Assembly: GCA_016926875.1 (NCBI GenBank)
Contig: JAFGNU010000039.1
Location: 43,171-107,170 of the forward strand
From: Anaerolineae bacterium
Lineage (GTDB): Bacteria; Chloroflexota; Anaerolineae; Aggregatilineales; Aggregatilineaceae
Direction: 5' to 3'
Length of the DNA stretch: 64,000 bases
Part shown: positions 43,461 through 50,934 of the stretch, one piece after another
Numbering within the stretch: position 1 is the stretch's first letter
How the letters are laid out: each line of letters begins with the position of its first letter
Made by a program: the position numbers and the translations under genes
Notes under the pieces: model-generated
What the model saw: only the letters and a program-made list of their open reading frames with translations
Databases searched by the model: none
What the model was told of the DNA's origin: nothing

Positions 43461-43798
43461 TTACGGCCTACAAGTGCAAGTCATGCGGACAGATCATGTA
43501 TCCCTATCACTATCGCTGTATCAACTGCGGCGGGCGGGAGTTTGAGTCGTTTGTGCCCTCCACGAAAGCTAAGTTGTTGACCTACACCGTGATCGAACAG
43601 CTTCCCTGGGGCTTTGACGAACGCGGGCGTGTGTTGGGCGTAGTCGAATTCTCGAACAAGGTCCGCGCGATGGGCCTGATCGACATCGACGCGGATACGG
43701 AAGAAATCAACATCGGCATGAAGCTCACCGCTACATGGGAGCCAGTGCGGGATACGTATGGAGAGAAGATTTATGGTCTCGTCTTCCGACCGGCTTAG
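43457..43798 (+). CDS. Zinc-ribbon/OB-fold partner of the thiolase-like protein (DUF35)
   Basis: 113 residues. An N-terminal rubredoxin-like zinc ribbon with CKSCGQ and CINCGG is followed by an OB fold (LLTYTVIEQLPWGFDERG, VVEFSNKVRAMGLIDID). DUF35 proteins form complexes with thiolases, for example in archaeal mevalonate synthesis and in the PhlB-PhlC type acyltransferase, bridging partners and holding CoA. The ATGA overlap with the thiolase-like gene argues that the two make one complex even though the latter lacks its Cys. Confidence 0.92.
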   Translation: MITAYKCKSCGQIMYPYHYRCINCGGREFESFVPSTKAKLLTYTVIEQLPWGFDERGRVLGVVEFSNKVRAMGLIDIDADTEEINIGMKLTATWEPVRDTYGEKIYGLVFRPA

Positions 43799-45179
43799 CG
43801 GTTTTCTGGGCAAACCACTGTCGATCATCAACGTCGGGCTGGCGTCGTTTGCCGATAGTTTGCGTCAACAGAACCTGCACGTTGTTGACGTAGACTGGCA
43901 CCCGCCGCCCGCCGGTGTCTCCCGGCTGACACATACCCAGGCGGGCATCTCGATAGACGACGCCAACACCGAAACGCTGCGCCGGATCATGGCCGGGCGG
44001 CCCCTGATCGTGGGCTTGGGGATCGCGCGTGACGTGATCCCCGGCATGACCGACAATACGATCCTGCACGCCGGTCCCCCGGTTGAATGGACGCGGATGT
44101 GCGGACCGACGCGCGGCGCGGTGATGGGCGCGCTGGTGTATGAGGGCCTGGCCGATACACCGGACCAGGCGGCGCAGATGGCTGCAAGCGGTGAGATCGT
44201 GTTTGATCCCTGCCATCACCATCACGCCGTCGGGCCAATGGCGGGCGTCGTGTCGCCGTCTATGCCGGTGTGGATCATCGAAAACGCCGCGTTTGGCAAC
44301 CGCGCGTACTGCACGCTAAACGAGGGCCTCGGCAAAGTGCTGCGCTATGGTGCGTATGGCGCCGAGGTGTATGAGCGGCTGCGCTGGATGGCCGATAGTC
44401 TCTATCCCACGCTGTCCGACGCCGTCGCGCACGGTGACCCGGTCGATCTGCGCGGTCTGATCGCGCAGGCGCTGCACATGGGCGACGAGTGTCACAACCG
44501 CAACCGGGCGGGCACCTCGCTGCTGCTGCGCGCGCTGGGACCGTCGATGGCGCGCACCTGCGACGACCGGGAGCGGCTGGCGCGGGTGATCGCGTTCATC
44601 GACGGCAACGATCATTTTTTCCTCAACCTGTCGATGCCCGCCGCCAAAGCCATGCTCGAACCGGCGGAAGGCATCCCCGGCTCGACCATCGTCACCGTGA
44701 TGGCGCGCAACGGGACCGACTTTGGAATCCGGCTGTCCGGCGATCCCGACCGCTGGTTTGTGGCCCCGGCGGGGTTGGTGGATGGCTTATACCTGCCCGG
44801 CTTCACCGCCGAGGACGCGAATCCCGACATCGGCGACAGCACGATCACCGAAACCGCCGGATTTGGCGGTTTTGCGATGGCCGCCGCGCCTGCGATTGCC
44901 AGTTTTATCGGCGGCACGGCGCAGGACGCTATCAACACTACGCGCGAGATGTACGAAATCTGTTTTGCGGAACACGAGCACTTCACCATCCCGGCGCTGG
45001 AATTCCGGGGCACGCCGGTGGGCATGGATGTACGCCTGATCATGGAAACCGGCATCCTGCCCAAGCTGAACACCGGCATCGCGCACAAACAGCCCGGCAT
45101 CGGCATGGTTGGCGCGGGGGTGCTGCGCGCGCCCGCCGCGTGTTTCGCGGACGCATTTGAAGCCGTCAAGGCGTGGTAA
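43773..45179 (+). CDS. allG: DUF1116 protein (AllG/YlbE-like)
   Basis: 468 residues from ATG 43773, with GGAG nine bases upstream; ATG 43758 overlaps that site. The start lies inside the end of the OB-fold gene. Family features include IINVGLASFADSL, the HAGPPVEWTRMCGPTRGA segment, EIVFDPCHHHHAVGPMAG and DECHNRNRAGTSLLLRAL. E. coli YlbE/AllG is one of three proteins needed for oxamate carbamoyltransferase. Its presence with FdrA and DUF2877 homologues suggests carbamoyl transfer in a ureide or N-heterocycle pathway. Confidence 0.88.
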   Translation: MVSSSDRLSGFLGKPLSIINVGLASFADSLRQQNLHVVDVDWHPPPAGVSRLTHTQAGISIDDANTETLRRIMAGRPLIVGLGIARDVIPGMTDNTILHAGPPVEWTRMCGPTRGAVMGALVYEGLADTPDQAAQMAASGEIVFDPCHHHHAVGPMAGVVSPSMPVWIIENAAFGNRAYCTLNEGLGKVLRYGAYGAEVYERLRWMADSLYPTLSDAVAHGDPVDLRGLIAQALHMGDECHNRNRAGTSLLLRALGPSMARTCDDRERLARVIAFIDGNDHFFLNLSMPAAKAMLEPAEGIPGSTIVTVMARNGTDFGIRLSGDPDRWFVAPAGLVDGLYLPGFTAEDANPDIGDSTITETAGFGGFAMAAAPAIASFIGGTAQDAINTTREMYEICFAEHEHFTIPALEFRGTPVGMDVRLIMETGILPKLNTGIAHKQPGIGMVGAGVLRAPAACFADAFEAVKAW

Positions 45180-45236
45180 AGCGCTCACATACCGGTAATG
45201 TTCGACATGTTAACCACATGACAAGGAAAAGAAACG

Positions 45237-46085
45237 ATGAAAATTGTTGATCTGACTATTCCGCTCGGCATCGGCACGCCCCCCTGGCCTACCTACGAAC
45301 CCTTGCAGGTGAAATACTTCAAGCGGCTGGCGCCCAACGGGGCCAACGGCCAGATCGTCACGCACTCGAATCACCTGGGCACGCACCTGGACGGCGAGAT
45401 TCACTTCTACACACCCGGCAAAGACATCGCCAGCCTGGAGATGGATTTCCTGTGCGGGCCGGGCGTTATTGTCGATCTCTCGGATGCGGCAGGCGATTAT
45501 GATATTTATACCTCCACCATGATCGAAGAGCGTGTCGAAGTCAAAGAAGGCGACATTCTGATCATCCACACCGGCTATCACCGCTATGGATGGGATCAGC
45601 CGACGGCGGATGAAATTCGCTATATGGTCAAGCATCCCGGCCCGGACCGCGAGTTCGCGGAATGGTGCGTCCGCAAAAAGATCAAGTGGTTGGGTGTGGA
45701 CTGTGGCAGCGCCGACCACCCAATGAATACCATTATCCGCAACTGGATGCCGCGCCAGGCCAAAGAAGCCGAAGCGTTTTTCCAGCAAAAATACGGGCAA
45801 GGGCTGGCGGATGTTTTCACCGACGATAAATACCAGCTTATGCATATTGAGCTGTTCCCGCACGGCATCATTCACGCCGAATGCGTGGGCGGTGATATTG
45901 ACCTGCTGCTTAACGAGCGCGTCGATATTGGCTGCTTCCCCTGGCGTTTTGTGGACGGCGAAGCCAGCATCGCGCGGATCGTGGCTTTTGTGGATGATGA
46001 TCGCTATGAAGCGCTGATGAAAAAGAAGAAAACATTTGAGCTGACCCGCTTTGGAGACTGCATATGCCAATGCCCGCCGCTTTAG
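45237..46085 (+). CDS. Cyclase-family metal-dependent hydrolase (kynurenine formamidase-like fold)
   Basis: 282 residues. It begins MKIVDLTIPLGIGTPPWP and carries the metal motif H46-x3-H50-x-D52-x3-H56 (SNHLGTHLDGEIHF), as in kynurenine formamidase, isatin hydrolase and related amide hydrolases. It also has the LIIHTGYHRYG segment usual in the family. It would hydrolyse an amide, formamide or cyclic imide; the cluster suggests a ring-opening step after hydroxylation. AAGGA lies nine bases before the ATG. Its end overlaps the next gene by 22 bases. Confidence 0.9.
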   Translation: MKIVDLTIPLGIGTPPWPTYEPLQVKYFKRLAPNGANGQIVTHSNHLGTHLDGEIHFYTPGKDIASLEMDFLCGPGVIVDLSDAAGDYDIYTSTMIEERVEVKEGDILIIHTGYHRYGWDQPTADEIRYMVKHPGPDREFAEWCVRKKIKWLGVDCGSADHPMNTIIRNWMPRQAKEAEAFFQQKYGQGLADVFTDDKYQLMHIELFPHGIIHAECVGGDIDLLLNERVDIGCFPWRFVDGEASIARIVAFVDDDRYEALMKKKKTFELTRFGDCICQCPPL

Positions 46086-47005
46086 ATAGAGAGAACCCCT
46101 CGGTGCTGGTCATGCCGGGACCGGGACTGCCCGCCTTCGACTATGTCCGCGCCAGCAAACCGGACGAGGTTTGCGACCTGCTGCTTCAGCACGGCGACAA
46201 TGCGCGGCTGCTCATGGGCGGCACCGATATCCTGGTGCTGATGCGTGACGGGGTGCTGGCGCCGAAAATCCTGATCGACGTGAAGCACCTGCCCGGCATG
46301 ACCACGATCAGCTTTGACCCGGCTGGCGGGCTGCGGCTGGGCGCTGCCGTGAGCATGAATACGATGACTGCACATCCCGCCGTGAAGCAGCATTACCCGC
46401 TGCTGGCCGAAGCGGCGCAGGCCGTCGCCTCGTACCAGTTGCGCACGCGCGCCACGATGGGCGGCAACCTGTGCAACGCCTCGCCCGCCGCCGATACCGC
46501 ACCCGCCGCGCTGGTGCTCAATGCGCGCTGCGTGACCTGGGGACCGGACGGCGAGCGGATCATCCCGGTTGGCGCGTTTTTCCGGGGTCCGAAGCAGAAT
46601 GTGCTTATGCCCGGCGAATTCCTGGCATTTATCGACGTCCCGATCCCGCCGCCGGGTTGGGTGGGGCGTTATATCAAGCTGGGGCGCAACGCGGGCGGTG
46701 ACCTGGCGATTGTGGGCGTAGCGGTCCTGGGCTATCCAGATGCAAACGCCGCTTCTGGCTGCCGCTTCCGTATCGCGCTGGCATCGGTCGCACCTACGCC
46801 GATCCGCGTGCCGGAAGCCGAAGCGATCCTGGCCAACATGCCCATCACTGGGGAGACACTGGAACGGGCAGCCCCGGCCGCACAGGCCGCCGCCCGACCG
46901 ATTGACGACCTGCGCGGGTCGGCCCGCTATCGCAAGGCTATGACACGCAACCTGACCCGGCGCGCGCTCGACGACGTGTGGGCCGGACTGCGAAAGGAGG
47001 GCTAG
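46064..47005 (+). CDS. Molybdenum hydroxylase FAD subunit (CoxM/XdhB-like)
   Basis: 313 residues. It has the FAD-binding motifs LLMGGTDILVLMRDG and TMGGNLCNASPAADTAPA and a C-terminal CO-dehydrogenase flavoprotein domain. It passes electrons from the iron-sulfur subunit to an acceptor. GGAG lies seven bases before ATG 46064, which is inside the end of the cyclase gene; the iron-sulfur gene begins immediately after its stop codon. Confidence 0.94.
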   Translation: MPMPAALDRENPSVLVMPGPGLPAFDYVRASKPDEVCDLLLQHGDNARLLMGGTDILVLMRDGVLAPKILIDVKHLPGMTTISFDPAGGLRLGAAVSMNTMTAHPAVKQHYPLLAEAAQAVASYQLRTRATMGGNLCNASPAADTAPAALVLNARCVTWGPDGERIIPVGAFFRGPKQNVLMPGEFLAFIDVPIPPPGWVGRYIKLGRNAGGDLAIVGVAVLGYPDANAASGCRFRIALASVAPTPIRVPEAEAILANMPITGETLERAAPAAQAAARPIDDLRGSARYRKAMTRNLTRRALDDVWAGLRKEG

Positions 47006-47476
47006 ATGGCTGCTCACCAGATCACATTCACCATCAACGGCGGGCAAGAGACCGCGCTTGTCACCTCGCATACCACGCTGCTGTCGCTCATCCGTGAGCA
47101 GTTGGGGCTGACGGGCACCAAAAACGGCTGCGCGACCGGCGAATGCGGCGCGTGCACGGTGCTGCTGAACGGCGAACCGGTCAATGCCTGCATGGTGCTG
47201 GCGGTGGAAGTCGACGGGGCAGAAATTGTCACGGTCGAAGGGCTGGCGCAGGACGGCCAGCTCGATGTGCTTCAGCAGATGTTTGTGGAGCATACCGGCA
47301 CCCAGTGCGGGTTTTGCACGCCCGGCGTGTTGATCATGGCGCGCGCCCTGCTGGACCGCAATCCAAATCCCAGCGACGACGAGATCAAAGACGCCCTGCG
47401 CGGCAACCTGTGCCGGTGCACGGGCTACGTGCGCATCATCGAGGCTGTCAAGGCCGCAGCAAAGGCAGGAGGTTAA
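47006..47476 (+). CDS. Molybdenum hydroxylase [2Fe-2S] subunit (CoxS/XdhC-like)
   Basis: 156 residues with the plant-type cluster motif NGCATGECGACTVLLNG...NAC and the second cluster motif TQCGFCTPG...CRCTGY. It relays electrons between molybdenum cofactor and FAD. AAAGGAGGG precedes the ATG. It lies between the FAD and molybdopterin subunit genes as in most xanthine-dehydrogenase-family operons. Confidence 0.96.
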   Translation: MAAHQITFTINGGQETALVTSHTTLLSLIREQLGLTGTKNGCATGECGACTVLLNGEPVNACMVLAVEVDGAEIVTVEGLAQDGQLDVLQQMFVEHTGTQCGFCTPGVLIMARALLDRNPNPSDDEIKDALRGNLCRCTGYVRIIEAVKAAAKAGG

Positions 47477-47477
47477 C

Positions 47478-49826
47478 ATGTCAACCCCACCCACTTCACA
47501 GCAAGCGCCATCCCCCATCGGCGAAAACGTCCGGCGGGTTGATGCGCTCGAAAAAACGACCGGGGAAGCCCTGTTTGCCGATGATTTGCAGTTCGGCCCC
47601 AACCTGTTGTATGGCCGCATTGTGCGCTGCCCGCACCCGCACGCGCGCATCCTCAACGTGGATGCCAGCCGCGCGCTGGCCCTGCCCGGCGTCAAGGCGG
47701 TGGTCACCGGCCAGGATACGCCCGGCACCATCGGCCTGTACCTGCAAGACCGGCATATCTTCTGCCGGGACCGGGCGCGTTATGTGGGCGACCCGGTGGC
47801 CGGTGTGATCGCCACCAGCGAAGCCATCGCGGAGCAGGCATGCAGGTTGGTCGAGGTTGAGTACGAGGTGCTCGACCCGGTGCTGGACCCTCTGCAAGGT
47901 GCCCAACCGGATGCCCCGCTGCTGCATCCCGACCTGGAAGACTACGAGGTCGCCAATTTCATTTTCCCCAAGCCGGGCACCAACATCTCGAATCACTTCC
48001 GGGTGCGCAAAGGGGACGTCGAAGCGGCCTGGGCGCAGTGTGATGCCGTGGTTGAGCGCGAATTCCGCGTGCCGCATGTGCAGCACGTGCCGATTGAGCC
48101 GCATATCGCCATTGCGCAGGCCGACCGGCACGGCCAGATCACACTGTGGACCAGCAGCCAATCACCGTTTGCGCAGCGCAGCCTGATCGCGGACGCGCTC
48201 GGTATTTCGCAGAGCAGCATCCGCGTGATTTCGCCGTATGTCGGCGGCGGCTTTGGCTCAAAAGCCGGTGTGTCGATGGAAGCGCTGGCGGTGATCATGG
48301 CGCAGAAAGTGCCCGGTCACCCGGTCAAGCTGCGCCTGACGCGGGAGGAGGAATTCTTCACAACGTTTGTGCGACAGGGATTGATCGCCAAAACGCGGAT
48401 CGGCGCCACCAAAGACGGCAAGCTGCAAGCGATGAAAACCGAGTACTACTGGGACGCCGGGGCCTATACCGAATATGGCGTGAATGTCACCCGCGCGACC
48501 GGCTATTCGTCCACCGGGCCGTATGAAATCCCGCATGTGCACGCCGATTCTTACTGCGTGTATACCAATCACCCGGTTGGCGGGCCGATGCGCGGCTTTG
48601 GTATGCCGGAGATTCACTGGGGCATCGAGCAGATCATGGACCTGCTGGCCGAAGAGCTGGGCATGGACAAGGTCGAGTTCCGGTTAAAAAACTGCGTGCG
48701 CGGCGGCTCGATCATCGTCACCGGCTCAGAAATGCACCCGGTAGGACTGCCGGAATGCATCCAGAAGGCAGCGGACGCCGTCAACTGGGGCACGGACGAA
48801 CCGGCCAGCGCCCCCCACAAGCGGCGCGGCAAAGGGCTGGCGATCATGTGGAAAGCGCCCGCCATGCCGCCCAACGCCGGATCGTCGGCCTCGGTGCGCT
48901 TCAACGAGGACGCTACCGTGACCGTGTCGGTCGGCGGGCAGGAGATCGGACAGGGCGCTTTTACAGTGGCGGCACAGATGGCCGCTGCCGCGTTGGGCGT
49001 GCCGGTTGACTGGGTGCGCGTGCACGGACCGCTGGACACGCGCTACAGCCCCTACGAGTGGCAGACCGTCGCCAGCCGCCTGACATGGTCGATGGGCAAC
49101 GCGGTGGTGGCCGCAGCCAATAACGCGCGCCGCCAGATTCTTGAACTGGCAGCCGAACACTGGGACGAAGCTATCGAGAACCTGGACATCCAGGACGGCA
49201 TGGTGATCTCGTACAAGTCCGAGCAATCGCTGCCGCTCCAGAACATGGTCGTCTACGGGCTGCCCAAGCCGGATGACCAGGGATGGCGCGGCGGGCCGGT
49301 CATCGGGCACGGCAGCTTTATGCCGACCTATGTCACCGGGCTTGATCCCGAAACCGGCCAGGGACCGCGCTCGGTAGTGCACTATACCACCGGCTGCCAG
49401 GCGGTTGACCTGGAAGTGGACACGCTCACCGGTCAGATCACGATCCTGCGCGTCGCGGCAGCGTATGATGTGGGCAAAGCGATCAATCCGGACCAGGTCC
49501 GCGCGCAGATCGAAGGCGGCGTTGTCCAGGGAGCCAGCACCGCGTTTTTTGAAGGGCTGGCGTTCAAAGACGGCGTGCCGCAGAATACGAGTTTTGTCGA
49601 TTACCGGATCGCCACGTCGGTTGACATCCCCTACGAGATCATCTCGATCATCGTGGAGGTGCCGCAGGATGACGGCCCCTGGGGCGCGCGCGGCGTAGGT
49701 GAGCACTCGATGGTGCCAACCGCCCCGGCCATCGCTAACGCGGTCGCGGCAGCAGTGGGCGTGCGTATCCTGGATATGCCGATCACGGCTGAAAAAGTGT
49801 ACCTGGCGCTGGAAGAGGGGGAGTAA
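47478..49826 (+). CDS. Molybdenum hydroxylase large subunit (CoxL/XdhA-like)
   Basis: 782 residues. The N-terminal aldehyde oxidase/xanthine dehydrogenase a/b hammerhead domain (RVDALEKTTGEALFADDL) is followed by molybdopterin-binding regions: SPYVGGGFGSKAG, GPMRGFGMPEIHWGIEQ, GGQEIGQGAFTV and the C-terminal WGARGVGEHSMVP, whose Glu is the expected catalytic base. There is no CSFR-type Cys loop of CO dehydrogenase, so an N-heterocycle or aldehyde substrate is more likely than CO. AGGAGG lies just before the ATG. Confidence 0.95.
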   Translation: MSTPPTSQQAPSPIGENVRRVDALEKTTGEALFADDLQFGPNLLYGRIVRCPHPHARILNVDASRALALPGVKAVVTGQDTPGTIGLYLQDRHIFCRDRARYVGDPVAGVIATSEAIAEQACRLVEVEYEVLDPVLDPLQGAQPDAPLLHPDLEDYEVANFIFPKPGTNISNHFRVRKGDVEAAWAQCDAVVEREFRVPHVQHVPIEPHIAIAQADRHGQITLWTSSQSPFAQRSLIADALGISQSSIRVISPYVGGGFGSKAGVSMEALAVIMAQKVPGHPVKLRLTREEEFFTTFVRQGLIAKTRIGATKDGKLQAMKTEYYWDAGAYTEYGVNVTRATGYSSTGPYEIPHVHADSYCVYTNHPVGGPMRGFGMPEIHWGIEQIMDLLAEELGMDKVEFRLKNCVRGGSIIVTGSEMHPVGLPECIQKAADAVNWGTDEPASAPHKRRGKGLAIMWKAPAMPPNAGSSASVRFNEDATVTVSVGGQEIGQGAFTVAAQMAAAALGVPVDWVRVHGPLDTRYSPYEWQTVASRLTWSMGNAVVAAANNARRQILELAAEHWDEAIENLDIQDGMVISYKSEQSLPLQNMVVYGLPKPDDQGWRGGPVIGHGSFMPTYVTGLDPETGQGPRSVVHYTTGCQAVDLEVDTLTGQITILRVAAAYDVGKAINPDQVRAQIEGGVVQGASTAFFEGLAFKDGVPQNTSFVDYRIATSVDIPYEIISIIVEVPQDDGPWGARGVGEHSMVPTAPAIANAVAAAVGVRILDMPITAEKVYLALEEGE

Positions 49827-49873
49827 GCACCATACCGGCCCCGTCGCTTGCTGCCCAGTCGCTGACGTCTTAT

Positions 49874-50704
49874 GTGCGGGCATGGCTGCGCCACGCGGAC
49901 CATGTCCGCATCCTGCATCTGTTCGACACGGCGTGCAATCTGATCGCGGCGGATGGCAGCGTGCTGTCGGTGGTAACAGAGCGGATCGGCAACGGGCCGT
50001 TTAACGTCGTTGTGCCGCCCGTCCGGTTCACCGATCACGTCACGCCTGCCGCCCCTGTGCGATGCAGCCAGCACGCGCTGCACATCGGCAGCCTGGGGAT
50101 CAACCTGAACTCGGCTGTAGCATGGAATCCACGCCCGAACTGGCCGCTTATACGCCAGCGCCGCCGCCAACTGCTGGCGCATCGACCGGTGCTGTGTGAG
50201 GTGCTGCAAAGACACGCCCCGCCCGACAGTCTGGCGCGTTATGTCGTTGATCTGCCGGGCATACCATCCCCAATCACCGCTAACTTGTTACAAAGCGCGC
50301 GCACGCCTGCGATAGCGCTGGTGCGCGGACTACGGCGCGGCGACCGGGGCGTATGCCTGGCGAGCGCAAGCCAGTTAGCCGGGCTGGGCGGCGGTCTGAC
50401 ACCATCGGGCGATGACTGGCTGGTGGGCTGTGTGCTGGCCGCGTATGCGGGCTTGGCTTCGGATGAAGCGCTTCCCCTGGCCTGCCGGGCAGCGCTGACC
50501 GCCGCGCCACGCACCACACCCCTGTCGGTGGCCTGGCTGCGGGCAGCCGCAACCGGGACGTGCAGCGCGGGATGGCATACCTTGTTTGACTGCTGCCTGG
50601 GCAAAGATGAGTCCGCAGTCTATCGCGCCGCGCTCCAACTCGTCAGGCAAGGCCACACGTCCGGCTCCGACGCGCTGGCCGGGTTTGCGGCGGTGCTTGG
50701 TTAG
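49874..50704 (+). CDS. allH: DUF2877 protein (AllH/YlbF-like)
   Basis: 276 residues from GTG 49874, the only standard start between an in-frame stop at 49790 and the conserved region; the ribosome site is poor, so the true start is uncertain. The family signatures are AGLGGGLTPSGDDWLVGCVLA and a late QGHTSGSDALAGF. E. coli YlbF/AllH is the third subunit of oxamate carbamoyltransferase. Here it follows the molybdenum hydroxylase genes by 47 bp, completing the set with fdrA and allG homologues. No carbamate kinase gene is in the window. Confidence 0.87.
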   Translation: MRAWLRHADHVRILHLFDTACNLIAADGSVLSVVTERIGNGPFNVVVPPVRFTDHVTPAAPVRCSQHALHIGSLGINLNSAVAWNPRPNWPLIRQRRRQLLAHRPVLCEVLQRHAPPDSLARYVVDLPGIPSPITANLLQSARTPAIALVRGLRRGDRGVCLASASQLAGLGGGLTPSGDDWLVGCVLAAYAGLASDEALPLACRAALTAAPRTTPLSVAWLRAAATGTCSAGWHTLFDCCLGKDESAVYRAALQLVRQGHTSGSDALAGFAAVLG

Positions 50705-50934
50705 CAGGGCTGGACAACGGCAAACGGCCAATATCTTCACTGCTGTCACATGCCGTTACACACTTGCGCAAATTACCATCTGGCTATAGACTATCGGTAT
50801 GTCCTCAACCACGGCGTGTATGCTTTTCGTGCTATATTCCCAGGCTCAAGTTAAACTCACAGCGAAGAAACACACGGGGTGCTACCAACCTAAGCATCAT
50901 ATCCGTAGTTGGAACAGCAGCGGAGAACCAGACG
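50705..50934 (+). other. Leader region of the LuxR-family regulator gene
   Basis: 230 bp without a gene. A good -10-like TATAGA occurs near 50784 but its -35 (ACTTGC at 17 bp) is weak. I see no hairpin terminator after the DUF2877 gene, so read-through from the cluster is possible. Confidence 0.3.

Noticed and set aside
46082..47731. A 549-codon minus-strand reading frame opposite the molybdenum hydroxylase genes
   Set aside because: It is a mirror of three well-supported genes with their own ribosome-binding sites.
47478..49826. The molybdenum hydroxylase as an aerobic CO dehydrogenase
   Set aside because: The active-site Cys loop of form I CoxL is not present, and the neighbours are hydrolase and carbamoyltransferase-type genes.
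48726..49883. A 385-codon minus-strand reading frame opposite the molybdenum hydroxylase large subunit
   Set aside because: It is His/Arg-rich without motifs and lies fully inside a certain gene.
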